Origin: an uncultured Campylobacter sp.
GTDB taxonomy: Bacteria; Campylobacterota; Campylobacteria; Campylobacterales; Campylobacteraceae
Assembly (NCBI RefSeq): GCF_938017775.1
Contig: NZ_CALIIU010000059.1
Location: forward strand, 1-37,230
DNA length: 37,230 bases
Direction: 5' to 3'
The position numbers and the translations under genes are program-made. Below, piece by piece: positions 23,896 to 32,530 of the stretch (its first letter is position 1; every line of letters starts with the position of its first letter). The notes under the pieces are model-generated. The model worked only from the letters and a program-made list of their open reading frames with translations, was not told where the DNA came from and did no database searches.

Positions 23896-24252
23896 GAATT
23901 TACCGATAAGCGCATATCCCCACAGCGCGGCGTTGAGAAATAGGCTCATCATCACGGCTGTGCTTGCGGTGTCTTTGGCGCCCTTGGCTAGCGGGTGGAT
24001 TTCGCTCGTAGCAAGATCGACTGCGCGCTCAATGGCTGAGTTTACGCACTCTAGCGCGATGGTAAAGACCGCGCCGAAGATCAAAAATAGATTTAGCATC
24101 GCGCCGAAATTCCAAAAAAATAGCGACAGCAGAAGCGGGACGAACACGCAAAGCTCGAGTCTGAAGCTACGCTCGCTGCGCAGCATCTCGACAAGACCCG
24201 CCATCGCGTAGCTCCAGTTGGCAAAAAATCGGTATTTGGGCTGATTGCGCAT
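23890..24252 (-). CDS. dgkA: Diacylglycerol kinase
   Basis: Small integral-membrane kinase that recycles diacylglycerol to phosphatidic acid, for example after transfer of glycerophosphate or phosphoethanolamine head groups. The signature ECVNSAIERAVDLATSEIHPLAKGAKDTASTAV is intact, flanked by three membrane helices (LSLFFWNFGAMLNLFLIFGA, and the C-terminal ALWGYALIGKFF). 120 residues is typical. AAAGGAAAACT precedes the ATG. Divergent from xth across about 67 bp. Confidence 0.93.
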   Translation of the reverse strand: MRNQPKYRFFANWSYAMAGLVEMLRSERSFRLELCVFVPLLLSLFFWNFGAMLNLFLIFGAVFTIALECVNSAIERAVDLATSEIHPLAKGAKDTASTAVMMSLFLNAALWGYALIGKFF

Positions 24253-24282
24253 AGTTTTCCTTTAAATTTAGTCAAAATTTCG

Positions 24283-24288
24283 TATAAT
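24283..24288 (+). promoter_or_regulatory. -10 box of xth
   Basis: A perfect TATAAT in TTCGTATAATCATACC, 31 bp before the chosen TTG start. Confidence 0.55.
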
Positions 24289-24319
24289 CATACCAAAATT
24301 TTTGCGCCAAAGGCTAAAT

Positions 24320-25078
24320 TTGAAACTGATTAGTTGGAACGTAAACGGGCTGCGCGCAGTGCTCGGTAAAGACGGCTTTGCGTGGCTTGCCGAGCAAAAT
24401 CCCGATTTTTTGGGCTTGCAAGAGATCAAGGTGAGCGAAAAGGACGCCCCAAAAGGGCTTTATGAGCTAGGATTTTCTCAGATAGATCTAAATTCCGCCG
24501 CTCGTGCGGGATATTCGGGCGTGGCGAGCCTGGCTAAATTTAAAAGCGAGACGAGCAAGGCGCTGTTTTTCCCAGACGACGAGGGGCGCGTGCTGCAGCA
24601 CCGCTTCGGCGATGTCGTGCTTTTTAATATCTACTTTCCCAACGGCCAAAAAGACGAGGCGCGGCTAGCCTATAAGATGGAATTTTATGCAAAATTCCTA
24701 GCCTACGCGCGCAGCCTCGCGGAACAGGGGCTCGGAGTGATATTTTGCGGCGACGTAAATACCGCGCACCGCGAGATCGATCTTGCGAACCCCAAAGCAA
24801 ACTCCAAAACCTCGGGTTTTTTGCCGATCGAGCGGGCGTGGCTCGATGAGGTGGAGGCGGCGGGCTTCGTCGATACCTTCCGTGCCGTGCACGGCGAGCT
24901 ACGGGACGCCTACTCGTGGTGGAGCTACCGCTTTAACGCGCGCGCCAAAAACGTAGGCTGGCGGATCGATTATTTTTTCATTTCGGCAAATTTGCGCTCG
25001 CGGCTAAAGGACGCTTTCATCCTAAGCGACGTGATGGGCAGCGACCACTGCCCCGTGGGCATCGAGATCGAAATTTAG
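24320..25078 (+). CDS. xth: Exodeoxyribonuclease III (AP endonuclease)
   Basis: Cuts DNA at abasic sites in base excision repair and removes 3' blocking groups. The metal and catalytic motifs are all present: SWNVNGLRA, LGLQEIK, GDVNTAHREIDL, GWRIDYFFIS and the terminal GSDHCPVG. The start was set at TTG 24320 because AAAGG lies six bases upstream and the family begins KLISWNVNG; a TTG at 24302 would add six non-conserved residues. 252 residues is the usual length. Own promoter, no operon partner. Confidence 0.95.
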   Translation: MKLISWNVNGLRAVLGKDGFAWLAEQNPDFLGLQEIKVSEKDAPKGLYELGFSQIDLNSAARAGYSGVASLAKFKSETSKALFFPDDEGRVLQHRFGDVVLFNIYFPNGQKDEARLAYKMEFYAKFLAYARSLAEQGLGVIFCGDVNTAHREIDLANPKANSKTSGFLPIERAWLDEVEAAGFVDTFRAVHGELRDAYSWWSYRFNARAKNVGWRIDYFFISANLRSRLKDAFILSDVMGSDHCPVGIEIEI

Positions 25079-25215
25079 CCGGGACAAATTTAGGAGCGCG
25101 AGCTTTGATCTTGCGCGGCTTGCGGATAAGGTGCGCGTAGCGGCGGCTAATGCGCGGATTTAAAGAGGCGGTGCGCAAACGCTGCGCGATAAAATTTTAA
25201 ATTTAAGGAGAGAAA

Positions 25216-26862
25216 ATGTTGAGCGATATCGAAATAGCAAATGCGGCGAGGCCGGATAAAATTTCAAACGTTGCGAAAAATTTGGGGCTTAGCGAGGATG
25301 AGATCGAGCTATACGGCCACTACAAAGCCAAGCTAAATATCAAGCCGCGATCGCGCGCTTCGAAGCTTATCTTGGTCACGGCGACCAATCCGACGCCGTT
25401 TGGCGAGGGCAAGACGACGACCTCCATCGGTCTAGCCGACGCGCTAAAGCGTCTAGGCAAAAGCGTCTGCCTTGCGCTGCGCGAGCCGTCGCTGGGGCCG
25501 GTTTTTGGTATCAAAGGCGGGGCTGCGGGCGGCGGATATTCGCAGCTGGTGCCGATGGATGATCTAAATTTGCATTTTAACGGCGATTTTCATGCGATCA
25601 CCTCCGCAAACAATCTCATTTCGGCGGTCATCGACAACTCGCTGTATCAAGAAAACCCGCTAAAGATCGATAAAATTCTATGGAAGCGCTGCATGGATAT
25701 GAACGACCGCGCGCTGCGCCACATCACCGTTGGACAGGGCGGGCGCACCGACGGAGTAGAGCGTGAGGACGGCTTTAATATCACCGCAGCTAGCGAGATA
25801 ATGGCGGTTCTGTGCCTCTCGAACGATCTTGCTGAGCTTAAGGAAAACATCGCAAACATCATGGTCGCCTACGATATGCAGGGAGAGCCGATATACGTGC
25901 GCGATCTGGGCTGCGCGGATGCCGTGGCGATCCTGCTAAAAGACGCGATGAAGCCAAATCTCATTCAAAGCCTAGAGCACACGCCCGCGCTCGTGCACGG
26001 AGGGCCTTTTGCAAATATCGCGCACGGCTGCAACTCCATAATGGCGAGTAAGCTTGCGCTCTCGCTAGCAGATTACGCCGTAACGGAGGCGGGCTTTGGA
26101 AGCGAGCTCGGGGCTGAAAAATTTATCGACATCAAGTGTCGCCGCGCAGGCATCGCTCCGGATGCTGCGGTGTTAGTCAGCACGATCCGCTCGCTTAAAT
26201 ACAACGGCGGCGCGGATAAAGAAAATATCGCGAGCCCGGATCTTGCCGCGCTTCAAAGAGGCATCGTAAATTTAGGCGGGCATATCGAAATTTTACAAAA
26301 CTTCGGGCTAAATCCGGTCGTGGCGCTTAATCGCTTCAGCTTCGATAGCGACGACGAGATCGCCTTCGTGCGCGATTACTGCAAGCAGCGCGGCGTGCAG
26401 ATGGCGATTTGCGAAAATTTCGCCAAAGGAGGCGAGGGCGCGCTTGAGCTAGCCCGCCTCGTAGTAGATGAGTGCGAGCGCGCCAAGGAGCTTAAATTCG
26501 CCTATGAGCTTAGCGACGATATGGCGAGCAAGATCGAAAAGATCGCTACTAAAATTTACGGCGCGAGCGAGGTCGTTTTTGAGCCCGAGGCACAAAAGGC
26601 GCTACTGCACATCAAGGCCTTGGGACTTGAGCGGCTAAACGTCTGTATCGCCAAGACGCAGTATAGCTTCAGCGACGATGCCAAGGCGCTTGGGCGGGCG
26701 CGCGGCTTTAAGCTTAGCGTTAAGGACCTTCAGATCCGTACGGGAGCGGGCTTCATCGTCGCCGTCTGCGGCAAGATAATGCTGATGCCGGGGCTACCGA
26801 AGGTTCCTAACGCGCTAAATATGAAGATCACTAGCGAGGGCGTTATAAGCGGATTGGCGTGA
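25216..26862 (+). CDS. fhs: Formate-tetrahydrofolate ligase
   Basis: ATP-dependent synthesis of 10-formyl-tetrahydrofolate from formate, feeding purine and formyl-Met-tRNA synthesis. The P-loop region is TATNPTPFGEGKTTTSIGL, followed by FGIKGGAAGGGYSQLVPMDD, LHFNGDFHAIT and the end block MLMPGLPKVPNALNM. 548 residues is typical. A TTTAAGGAGAG site precedes the ATG. It is flanked by gaps with no partner gene such as folD. Campylobacters often have abundant formate, so this entry route is plausible (inference). Confidence 0.97.
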   Translation: MLSDIEIANAARPDKISNVAKNLGLSEDEIELYGHYKAKLNIKPRSRASKLILVTATNPTPFGEGKTTTSIGLADALKRLGKSVCLALREPSLGPVFGIKGGAAGGGYSQLVPMDDLNLHFNGDFHAITSANNLISAVIDNSLYQENPLKIDKILWKRCMDMNDRALRHITVGQGGRTDGVEREDGFNITAASEIMAVLCLSNDLAELKENIANIMVAYDMQGEPIYVRDLGCADAVAILLKDAMKPNLIQSLEHTPALVHGGPFANIAHGCNSIMASKLALSLADYAVTEAGFGSELGAEKFIDIKCRRAGIAPDAAVLVSTIRSLKYNGGADKENIASPDLAALQRGIVNLGGHIEILQNFGLNPVVALNRFSFDSDDEIAFVRDYCKQRGVQMAICENFAKGGEGALELARLVVDECERAKELKFAYELSDDMASKIEKIATKIYGASEVVFEPEAQKALLHIKALGLERLNVCIAKTQYSFSDDAKALGRARGFKLSVKDLQIRTGAGFIVAVCGKIMLMPGLPKVPNALNMKITSEGVISGLA

Positions 26863-26874
26863 TTTGAAATTTTA

Positions 26875-26899
26875 TTCGGCGCTCAAAACCAAAGCCGAA
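26875..26899 (+). terminator. Weak stem-loop after fhs
   Basis: TTCGGC / GCCGAA (26875-26880, 26894-26899) lies 12 bp after the fhs stop, without a clear T-run. Confidence 0.35.
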
Positions 26900-28256
26900 A
26901 ATTCCGCACTTGGGCGGTAAAATTTAGCTGCGAGCTTCGGCGGCGATAAATTTTGCTTTCAGGTTGCGACGAGTTTATCGCGCCCCGGTTTTAGTGCGTC
27001 ATGGTTTTGCTATGCCTCAGTTTTATTGCGCTGGATTTTAGCCGGTCGAGTTTTGGCTAGTCGGATTAGTCGGATTTTAGCGCGACGAGCTCGTCCCGCG
27101 AAATTTCATTAAATTCTGCGTAAAATTTGCGTGGGTTTGGCATTTGAAATTTCGCTCGCAAAATTCCGCGAAAAAACCGAGCCGTCCGCGAGCTTTACAG
27201 CTCATCGCGGCAAGATTTAAAATTTCATAACGCGCGAGCTCGTCGTGAAATTTAAAATTTCACGTGGCCGCACACAGTGTCATGTGTCGCTACGAGATTC
27301 TAAATTTCATGTCGAGCGCACCGTGAAATTAATCCGTTGGTCGCGCAGCAGATCGCCGCACGATCTAAAATTCGCGCTTGCGCCGCGACATGCACCGCCG
27401 TGAGTTAAATTATGCGGCAGGCGAGCTAAATTTTACGCTCACGCGATCAGTCATGTTGGCGGAGGTTTGCGGCGCCCAGATTAAATTTTACACACCGCCG
27501 TGTAGCGCCTGCAGTGGGCGCGGATGCCTAATCCGCTCTGCTTGCAAAGGCGCAGGCGGCTATAGCTGTGCGGCAGTAGAGCTAAATTTTACGAGCCGCT
27601 GCATCGCGGTATGAAATTCTATGCCGAAGCTGCCCGCTGCGACTAAATTTGTGCGATAATATGTCGGCTATGCGCTCGTAAATTAAATTGTACTCCACGC
27701 ACCCGTCGCCTGATTGTCGCGCGGGATTGAAATTTGCGCGCCGCTACTTGTCATAAATTTAGATCGCTGCACGCCGCGTCATAGCTGTCGTGAAATTTTA
27801 AATTGTATGCCGTACGCACGAGCTAGCCGTGAAATTTAAAATTTACGCGGCCGCGAAATTTGCTGTGCGTTATGCCGTATCGCGCATCTTCGCGAGCCAA
27901 ATTATGCGCTGCTGCGGAATTAAAGTCTTGCATGCCCGCTGCTACCATTCTGGCGCCGTATGCCTCGCGACTCCGTTTTGCGATCCATTCGCGCCGTCTT
28001 TGTTGCGGTTAGTTACGCACATCGCCGCGCCGCAGTGCGAGATTTTGCGTCGAGCTCTATTTTAGAGTTTTGATTTGCAGCGAGATTTTACGGCGCGCAA
28101 TAGCGCTAAATTCCATCCTGCGTGAGATTTTGGAATTTTAAAATTCCCTTTCGCGGTATAATTATATGAAATGCTAAAATTCGCAGGATCTTAATAAAGG
28201 AATTTTAAAATTTATGCGGCGCGACTTTGTGGCGTGCCTGCAAGAAAGGAGCGATC
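26900..28256. other. 1.36-kb gene-poor region of dispersed AAATTT repeats
   Basis: Frames here are short, lack ribosome sites and read through repeats, so I call no gene. Contents: a 40-bp unit in two close copies at 27232-27271 and 27816-27854 (GAGCT..CGTGAAATTTAAAATTT then GGCCGC), a diverged third copy near 27777-27811, a 21-bp palindrome at 27244-27264, two copies of GCGAGCTAAATTTTACG-like DNA at 27420-27436 and 27577-27593, and the relic of the next gene's zinc-finger segment at 27498-27578. A possible -10 box, TATAAT-like (GTATAATTAT), lies near 28155-28164 before the next gene. Confidence 0.55.
27498..27578 (+). pseudogene. Decayed copy of the CxxCxGxG segment of the next gene
   Basis: These 81 bases align without gaps to 28698-28778, exactly 1200 bp downstream, with about 58 of 81 identities by eye. 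The reading is PCSACSGRG, CLIRSACKGAGGYSCAAV, against PCANCGGRG, RLICPDCKGTGGYSCAAL in the intact gene. One cysteine of the second motif is lost. The surrounding frame has no ribosome site and ends soon after, so it is a relic rather than a gene. Confidence 0.65.
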
Positions 28257-30884
28257 ATGGACAAGCTGGATAAAGAGGAGCTTGCAGAGGCGTTTGTCGC
28301 TAGACTCAAAGCACTAGCGCGTAGCGGTGGCGCCGATCTGCGCGAGCTTGATCGCGAGTTTTATGGATTTAGCGTGAGGCTTGGCGTGCGTTATGACTTT
28401 GCCGGCAAGTTTAGCGTCTCGCAGATAAGTGGCGGCGAGCGCGCGCAGCTGCATTTCGCAGATATCGCGCAGTTCGAGGCTCATGCGCGCGAGTGCCTGC
28501 GCGCGGCAAGCGCAGATGCGGAGCTAAGCGAGGCCTTTATGCTACGCCTGCGTGCAGATCCCCAAAAAGCCGCTATGAATGCGGATCAAATCATAAAATT
28601 TCACGATTTTAAGCCCTTTAGCGTTCAGCTGCGTTGCGAGCATTGCAGCGGATCGGGCAGGAGGCGCTGCAAAGCCTGCGAAGGCACAGGCAAGGCGCCA
28701 TGCGCTAACTGCGGCGGGCGCGGGCGCTTGATCTGCCCCGATTGCAAGGGCACCGGCGGCTATAGCTGCGCGGCGTTAAGCTCTACGAACGCTCATGCGC
28801 GCAGTCTTTCTGGAGGCGACTCTGCAGGCCCTGCATCAAATTCTATGGGCTATCGCTTCATTCCCTGCGCTAGCTGCGGCGGTAGCGGCTCGCGCATTTG
28901 TCCCGCTTGCGGCGGTGCGGGCAGGCTGCGCTGCGAAAAATGCGGCGGTGCGGGCGATTTTCGCTGCGAGCATTGCGATGGGCGCGGGTATTTCACTCGC
29001 ACCGATAAAGTATCCGTTTATGCCCGCCCGAGCGTCAGCATAGGTGCTAGCTCGCAGGTTTTTGGGCGCGAGCTGCTGGAGTTTTTATGCAGCAAGGGCG
29101 TAGGTTTTGCTGCGCGCAGACTTTTGTTTCGTCTAGGCTCGCTGCGAGCGGTACAGGGCGGCTGCGAAGCGGTATTTAGCGCGGAGGATGATTTTTTGCG
29201 CTTGAGTTTTGCCGTCTGCGGCAAGGCTTACGATGCGGCGTGCTTCGGCGGCGTGACATTCGTAAGACCTAGCTTTTTTGACGAAGTTTTTGCGCCGGAG
29301 CTTGCGGCGGTGCGCGGCGCACCCACTAGGCTAGAGCAGAACGATGCGCAAAGCCTTTTTACGCTGTTTCGCGCGAAGCCTGTGCTGGATGCGGCGATGC
29401 GCCTAGCTAGTGCTAAACTGCGCGGCGAGACGCTAAATCTTGAGCAGTTGCACGGCGCGGATAGACATTTTAACTCTGTAAATTCTACCTGCGGCACGGC
29501 TGATCGCGACGCTTTGAGCCTTGCAAAAGACGCTTCTCGCAAAGAAAATCTCAAGGGCGGCGCGAGCGTAAAATTTGCGGGTACGAAATTTGCTAGCGCT
29601 TCGGCAAATTCTATGGGCACGGAAGATAATCGCTTGGGGTTGCGCGGAGAGCAAGGCAGGTTCGCAGGAGGAGTGAGCGGTGGCATAAAATTTGCCGGGG
29701 CAGATCTTTTGGAAGGTGGAGAGAATTCTGCCGGCGATTTTGAGGCTAGACAGCAAAGCAGCGAAGCTCGCGCGCAGAATGGACCTAATTTTGCCGGCTC
29801 GCAAGAAGGCTTAAGTGACACTTCTGATCGCACTGCGGAGGGTCTTTACGAATTACGCGGCGAGCGAGATTACCGAGATTTAGGTGTCTTAAATGCTCAA
29901 AATTCCACAAATTCCATAGACTCCGCCGCAATAAATTCCGAAAATCTAGCCGCTGCAAAATTTAAAAATTGCGCGAATACGCGAGATCCTGCGTCAAATT
30001 CTAAAATTTCGCCCTTTGCACGATTAAAGAAATTCTTTTTCCCACGTTCTTTGCGCGAGGATTGCGCGCAGAGTTTCGCCGCGGCGATTATGCGCGTTTG
30101 CGAGGGCTTTATTTCGCAGCAATGCGCTCGTGATTTGGGCGGAGCGATGGCTGGGGCGCTTGGCGTGCTAAGTCCACGCTATGACCGCGCGACGTGGTGC
30201 ATAGGCGGAGGCGCGCTCATCGCGGCGGCTGCACTGGCGTGCGAGGGCTGCTTCGAGATGATCTTTGCGGAGCATTATTTTTGGTCACTTGCGTGCGGTG
30301 CGGTAATCGCTGCTGCGGGGCTGTTAGGCGGTGTGGCGCTGTGGCTGGCAAGCGTAGTGCGGTGCGCTGTAAAAGCTCGTAAAATTCCGCGAGAATATCG
30401 CTGCGGCAGAGGCGGCGCGGCGTTTGCTCGCTTTTGCAAAGCTCTGCTCTGCGCCGTTTTAGCTAGCGCAATCTACGGAGGCGCGGCAAATACGGGTTAC
30501 GTGCCGAAAACCGGCGCATCGGGGCTGCTGCGAGGGTGGATGCCTGCATTTTTTGAGGACGAAAATTCTGCTTCTGCGAGTGATGGCATAAATTCTGCAG
30601 ACGAAAATTCTACGAGTGCAAGCTCTAGCGGCTCTGAAAGCCCTGCTTCAAATTCCGTTTCCGGGGCGACTAATAATTCCGCTGCGATGCAAAAGGATAA
30701 AATTTTATATATCCAAAAAAGCATCGGAGCCAAGCAGGATGGGATTTTTGGCGCACGCACGCTAAAAAAGGCGAGAGAGGTTTTGGATCAAAATCTAAGC
30801 GGCGTCGATGAAATTTACGAGGCGTTAAAAAACAAAGAGCAGGCGAGAACAAATCCGAACTCTAGCGATCAAACTGCGCCTTAA
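28257..30884 (+). CDS. Large membrane protein with eight DnaJ-type zinc-finger repeats and PG-binding-like C-terminus
   Basis: 875 residues, family not recognised. The start at 28257 follows GAAAGGAGCGATC. Residues 1-120 form a soluble domain. Two blocks of four CxxCxGxG motifs follow, at 127-167 and 204-244, each motif exactly 11 residues after the last (CEHCSGSG, CKACEGTG, CANCGGRG, CPDCKGTG; then CASCGGSG, CPACGGAG, CEKCGGAG, CEHCDGRG). This is the DnaJ cysteine-rich zinc fold, in duplicate, without a J domain. After about 180 more residues comes a Ser/Asn/Gly-rich variable part (roughly 400-610), then three hydrophobic segments (about 645-665, 677-705, 727-745), and finally ILYIQKSIGAKQDGIFGART at about 815-835, which fits a peptidoglycan-binding (PG_binding_1) helix pattern. 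Role unknown; an envelope scaffold or chaperone is a guess. Confidence 0.75.
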   Translation: MDKLDKEELAEAFVARLKALARSGGADLRELDREFYGFSVRLGVRYDFAGKFSVSQISGGERAQLHFADIAQFEAHARECLRAASADAELSEAFMLRLRADPQKAAMNADQIIKFHDFKPFSVQLRCEHCSGSGRRRCKACEGTGKAPCANCGGRGRLICPDCKGTGGYSCAALSSTNAHARSLSGGDSAGPASNSMGYRFIPCASCGGSGSRICPACGGAGRLRCEKCGGAGDFRCEHCDGRGYFTRTDKVSVYARPSVSIGASSQVFGRELLEFLCSKGVGFAARRLLFRLGSLRAVQGGCEAVFSAEDDFLRLSFAVCGKAYDAACFGGVTFVRPSFFDEVFAPELAAVRGAPTRLEQNDAQSLFTLFRAKPVLDAAMRLASAKLRGETLNLEQLHGADRHFNSVNSTCGTADRDALSLAKDASRKENLKGGASVKFAGTKFASASANSMGTEDNRLGLRGEQGRFAGGVSGGIKFAGADLLEGGENSAGDFEARQQSSEARAQNGPNFAGSQEGLSDTSDRTAEGLYELRGERDYRDLGVLNAQNSTNSIDSAAINSENLAAAKFKNCANTRDPASNSKISPFARLKKFFFPRSLREDCAQSFAAAIMRVCEGFISQQCARDLGGAMAGALGVLSPRYDRATWCIGGGALIAAAALACEGCFEMIFAEHYFWSLACGAVIAAAGLLGGVALWLASVVRCAVKARKIPREYRCGRGGAAFARFCKALLCAVLASAIYGGAANTGYVPKTGASGLLRGWMPAFFEDENSASASDGINSADENSTSASSSGSESPASNSVSGATNNSAAMQKDKILYIQKSIGAKQDGIFGARTLKKAREVLDQNLSGVDEIYEALKNKEQARTNPNSSDQTAP

Positions 30885-30941
30885 CGGTAAATCCGCGCCT
30901 TAGGCTTAGCAGGCGATCTTAAAAAACCAAAAAGGATGAAA

Positions 30942-31574
30942 ATGAAAAATAAAATTTCAGTTCTAGCGCTTATCGCGACGTTTGCTGCAAATTTCGCGCT
31001 TGCCGAAAATTTTGAAATCACCGCAGACGATATAAGCCGGGCTACAAAATCCTGCGATAAGGGCGATATAAAGTCGTGCGGGGCGTTGGCGCAGGTTTAC
31101 AATTATGGCTGGGGCGTGCCGCAAGATCTGCTAAAGGCTGCGCCGTTATACGTCAAAGCTTGCAAAGGCGGCGATGTGGAGTCGTGCGTAAATTTAGGCA
31201 TTTTGTATCAAAGCGGAGAGGGGATGCCGCGCGATGAGGCGAAGGCGGCGGAGTTGTTCGACAAAGCCTGCGATGACGGGCACGCGATAGGCTGCAGTAA
31301 CGCAGGCTCTGCGTATATCAAAGGCAGAGGCGTGCGCAAAGACGCTATAAAGGGCGTAGGTTACTATGTGCGCGGTTGCGATATGGATATCGCAGACAGC
31401 TGGCTTGCGTGTTTAAATTTAGCGCGTCTTTACGAGGGCATAGATAATGTTAAAGCCGTAGAATACTACAAAAAGGCCTGCGAGCTGGGCAGCAAGGATA
31501 GATTTATGAGCTCGGTAGCGGAACATGAAAAGGCATGGCAAAGCTCATGCGAAAGCTACGAAAGGCTTAAATAG
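30942..31574 (+). CDS. Secreted Sel1-repeat cysteine-rich protein (Hcp-like)
   Basis: The signal peptide KNKISVLALIATFAANFALA precedes a chain of Sel1-like helical repeats of about 36 residues with paired cysteines (CDKGDIKSCGALAQVY, CKGGDVESCVNLGILY, CDDGHAIGCSNAGSAY), the pattern of the Helicobacter Hcp / Campylobacter disulfide-rich proteins. The fold forms solenoids used in protein-protein contacts; some Hcp proteins bind beta-lactams. The start at 30942 is preferred because AAAGG lies six bases upstream; an ATG at 30936 touches that site. It follows the zinc-finger gene by 57 bp and may share its transcript. Confidence 0.85.
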   Translation: MKNKISVLALIATFAANFALAENFEITADDISRATKSCDKGDIKSCGALAQVYNYGWGVPQDLLKAAPLYVKACKGGDVESCVNLGILYQSGEGMPRDEAKAAELFDKACDDGHAIGCSNAGSAYIKGRGVRKDAIKGVGYYVRGCDMDIADSWLACLNLARLYEGIDNVKAVEYYKKACELGSKDRFMSSVAEHEKAWQSSCESYERLK

Positions 31575-31742
31575 CCCGCAAATCCATGCTTTGAAGCAGA
31601 CTCTCGCGCTCGCCGTGGCTACGGAGCAAGAACCCTAGCAGATTTCGCATAAATAGTGCAAATCTAAACATTAAGTATCCTGTGGAAGCGGAAACATAAC
31701 GGCGCAAGTTCTTAGCGGGCTCGTATTTTATGAGGCAAAATC

Positions 31743-31965
31743 ATGACGTTAGCGCTGATCCGCCACGTTACGCCGCTGATCGATCGCGGCGTGTGCGACG
31801 CCGCAGAAGCGGCACGGCGCGCGATCCTATATGACGCTACGCAAAGCTTAGCTTTGTGGCAAACCGATAAATTTAAAAGCAGCGCCGCATACGAAAAGCT
31901 CGCCGGCATAAGCCGAATATGCTCGTCGCCGCTGCCGCGCGAGACGGCGCTAAATTTTAACCTTC
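31743..31965 (+). pseudogene. Truncated histidine phosphatase (phosphoglycerate mutase-like)
   Basis: The start behind GAGGCAAAATC reads MTLALIRHVTP, the RH motif of the histidine phosphatase superfamily, and continues to YEKLAGISRICSSPLPRE, matching the second SSPLxR block. After about 72 residues, where relatives continue to about 170-200, similarity ends at a TAAATTTTAA motif. The frame then runs to 32069 only as antisense of the convergent Pyr_excise gene. The second catalytic His region is missing. It is a 5' remnant and probably inactive. Confidence 0.6.
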
Positions 31966-32390
31966 TCCCACGGCTCAATCCCGCCTGCAACCTCCTCAAA
32001 AACGCCTGCGATTTCTATATTTTTTACGCTCAAATTTCGTTCGTATGCCTTGATGTTGCGCGATTTTAGCTTCTTTTGTAAAAAGGCGAATTCATACTCG
32101 ATCTGACCGCTAGCGACGCTGATTTTAGCCAAATTTCGCGCGTCAAATTCGCCCACCTTCGCGGCGTCAAATTTATACCCGCGAGCGCAGCCCTCCTCAT
32201 AGACTTCCGCCAGATACGCATTTACCGCCTCTAGCGCGTTTTCGTGCGCGTAAAAGCGGTCAAGCTGCGGGTGATTTTTGTAGCCCTTAGTAAGCCCAGC
32301 CAGCGCGTTTTTAGCTAGCAGTGCCTCGCGCCAAAGCGCCACGAGCCCCTTTGCGTCGAGATATTTAAAGCTTATTGTCCAAAGTCTCAT
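31950..32390 (-). CDS. Pyrimidine-dimer DNA glycosylase-like protein (Pyr_excise family)
   Basis: The 146-residue product has the family pattern: MRLWTISFKYLDAKGLVALW at the start, then KGYKNHPQLDRFYAHENAL, AVNAYLAEVYEEGCARGYKFD and the acidic C-terminus. Related phage T4 DenV-type enzymes excise UV-induced dimers, with the N-terminal residue acting as nucleophile after Met removal; here residue 2 is Arg rather than Thr, as in this bacterial family, so the activity is inferred. Length appears complete. It runs convergently into the truncated phosphatase. Confidence 0.75.
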   Translation of the reverse strand: MRLWTISFKYLDAKGLVALWREALLAKNALAGLTKGYKNHPQLDRFYAHENALEAVNAYLAEVYEEGCARGYKFDAAKVGEFDARNLAKISVASGQIEYEFAFLQKKLKSRNIKAYERNLSVKNIEIAGVFEEVAGGIEPWEKVKI

Positions 32391-32530
32391 TTTCGCCTTT
32401 CGTTAAATTTCGTCGTCAAATTCGGTGTGCTTCGCGCCGCAGCCTGAGCGGCGATAAATTCGCGCCTTAAATTTAGCCAGGCTCTACCGAAGCTAAAATT
32501 TTATCTCGCCGCACTTTTGAGCTTGTCTGC

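Noticed and set aside
27378..27614. 78-codon frame with CxxC motifs as a real small zinc protein
   Set aside because: No ribosome site, one motif broken, and a gapless match to the downstream gene; better explained as a relic.
27232..27854. Possible CRISPR array
   Set aside because: The repeats are irregularly spaced, diverged and not separated by uniform unique spacers; no cas gene is near.
29228..29833. 201-codon frame on the minus strand within the zinc-finger gene
   Set aside because: Low-complexity shadow of the Ser/Asn/Gly-rich segment; no ribosome site.
31575..31742. tRNA or small RNA in the gap after the Sel1 gene
   Set aside because: No cloverleaf arms or CCA-like end could be folded by eye.
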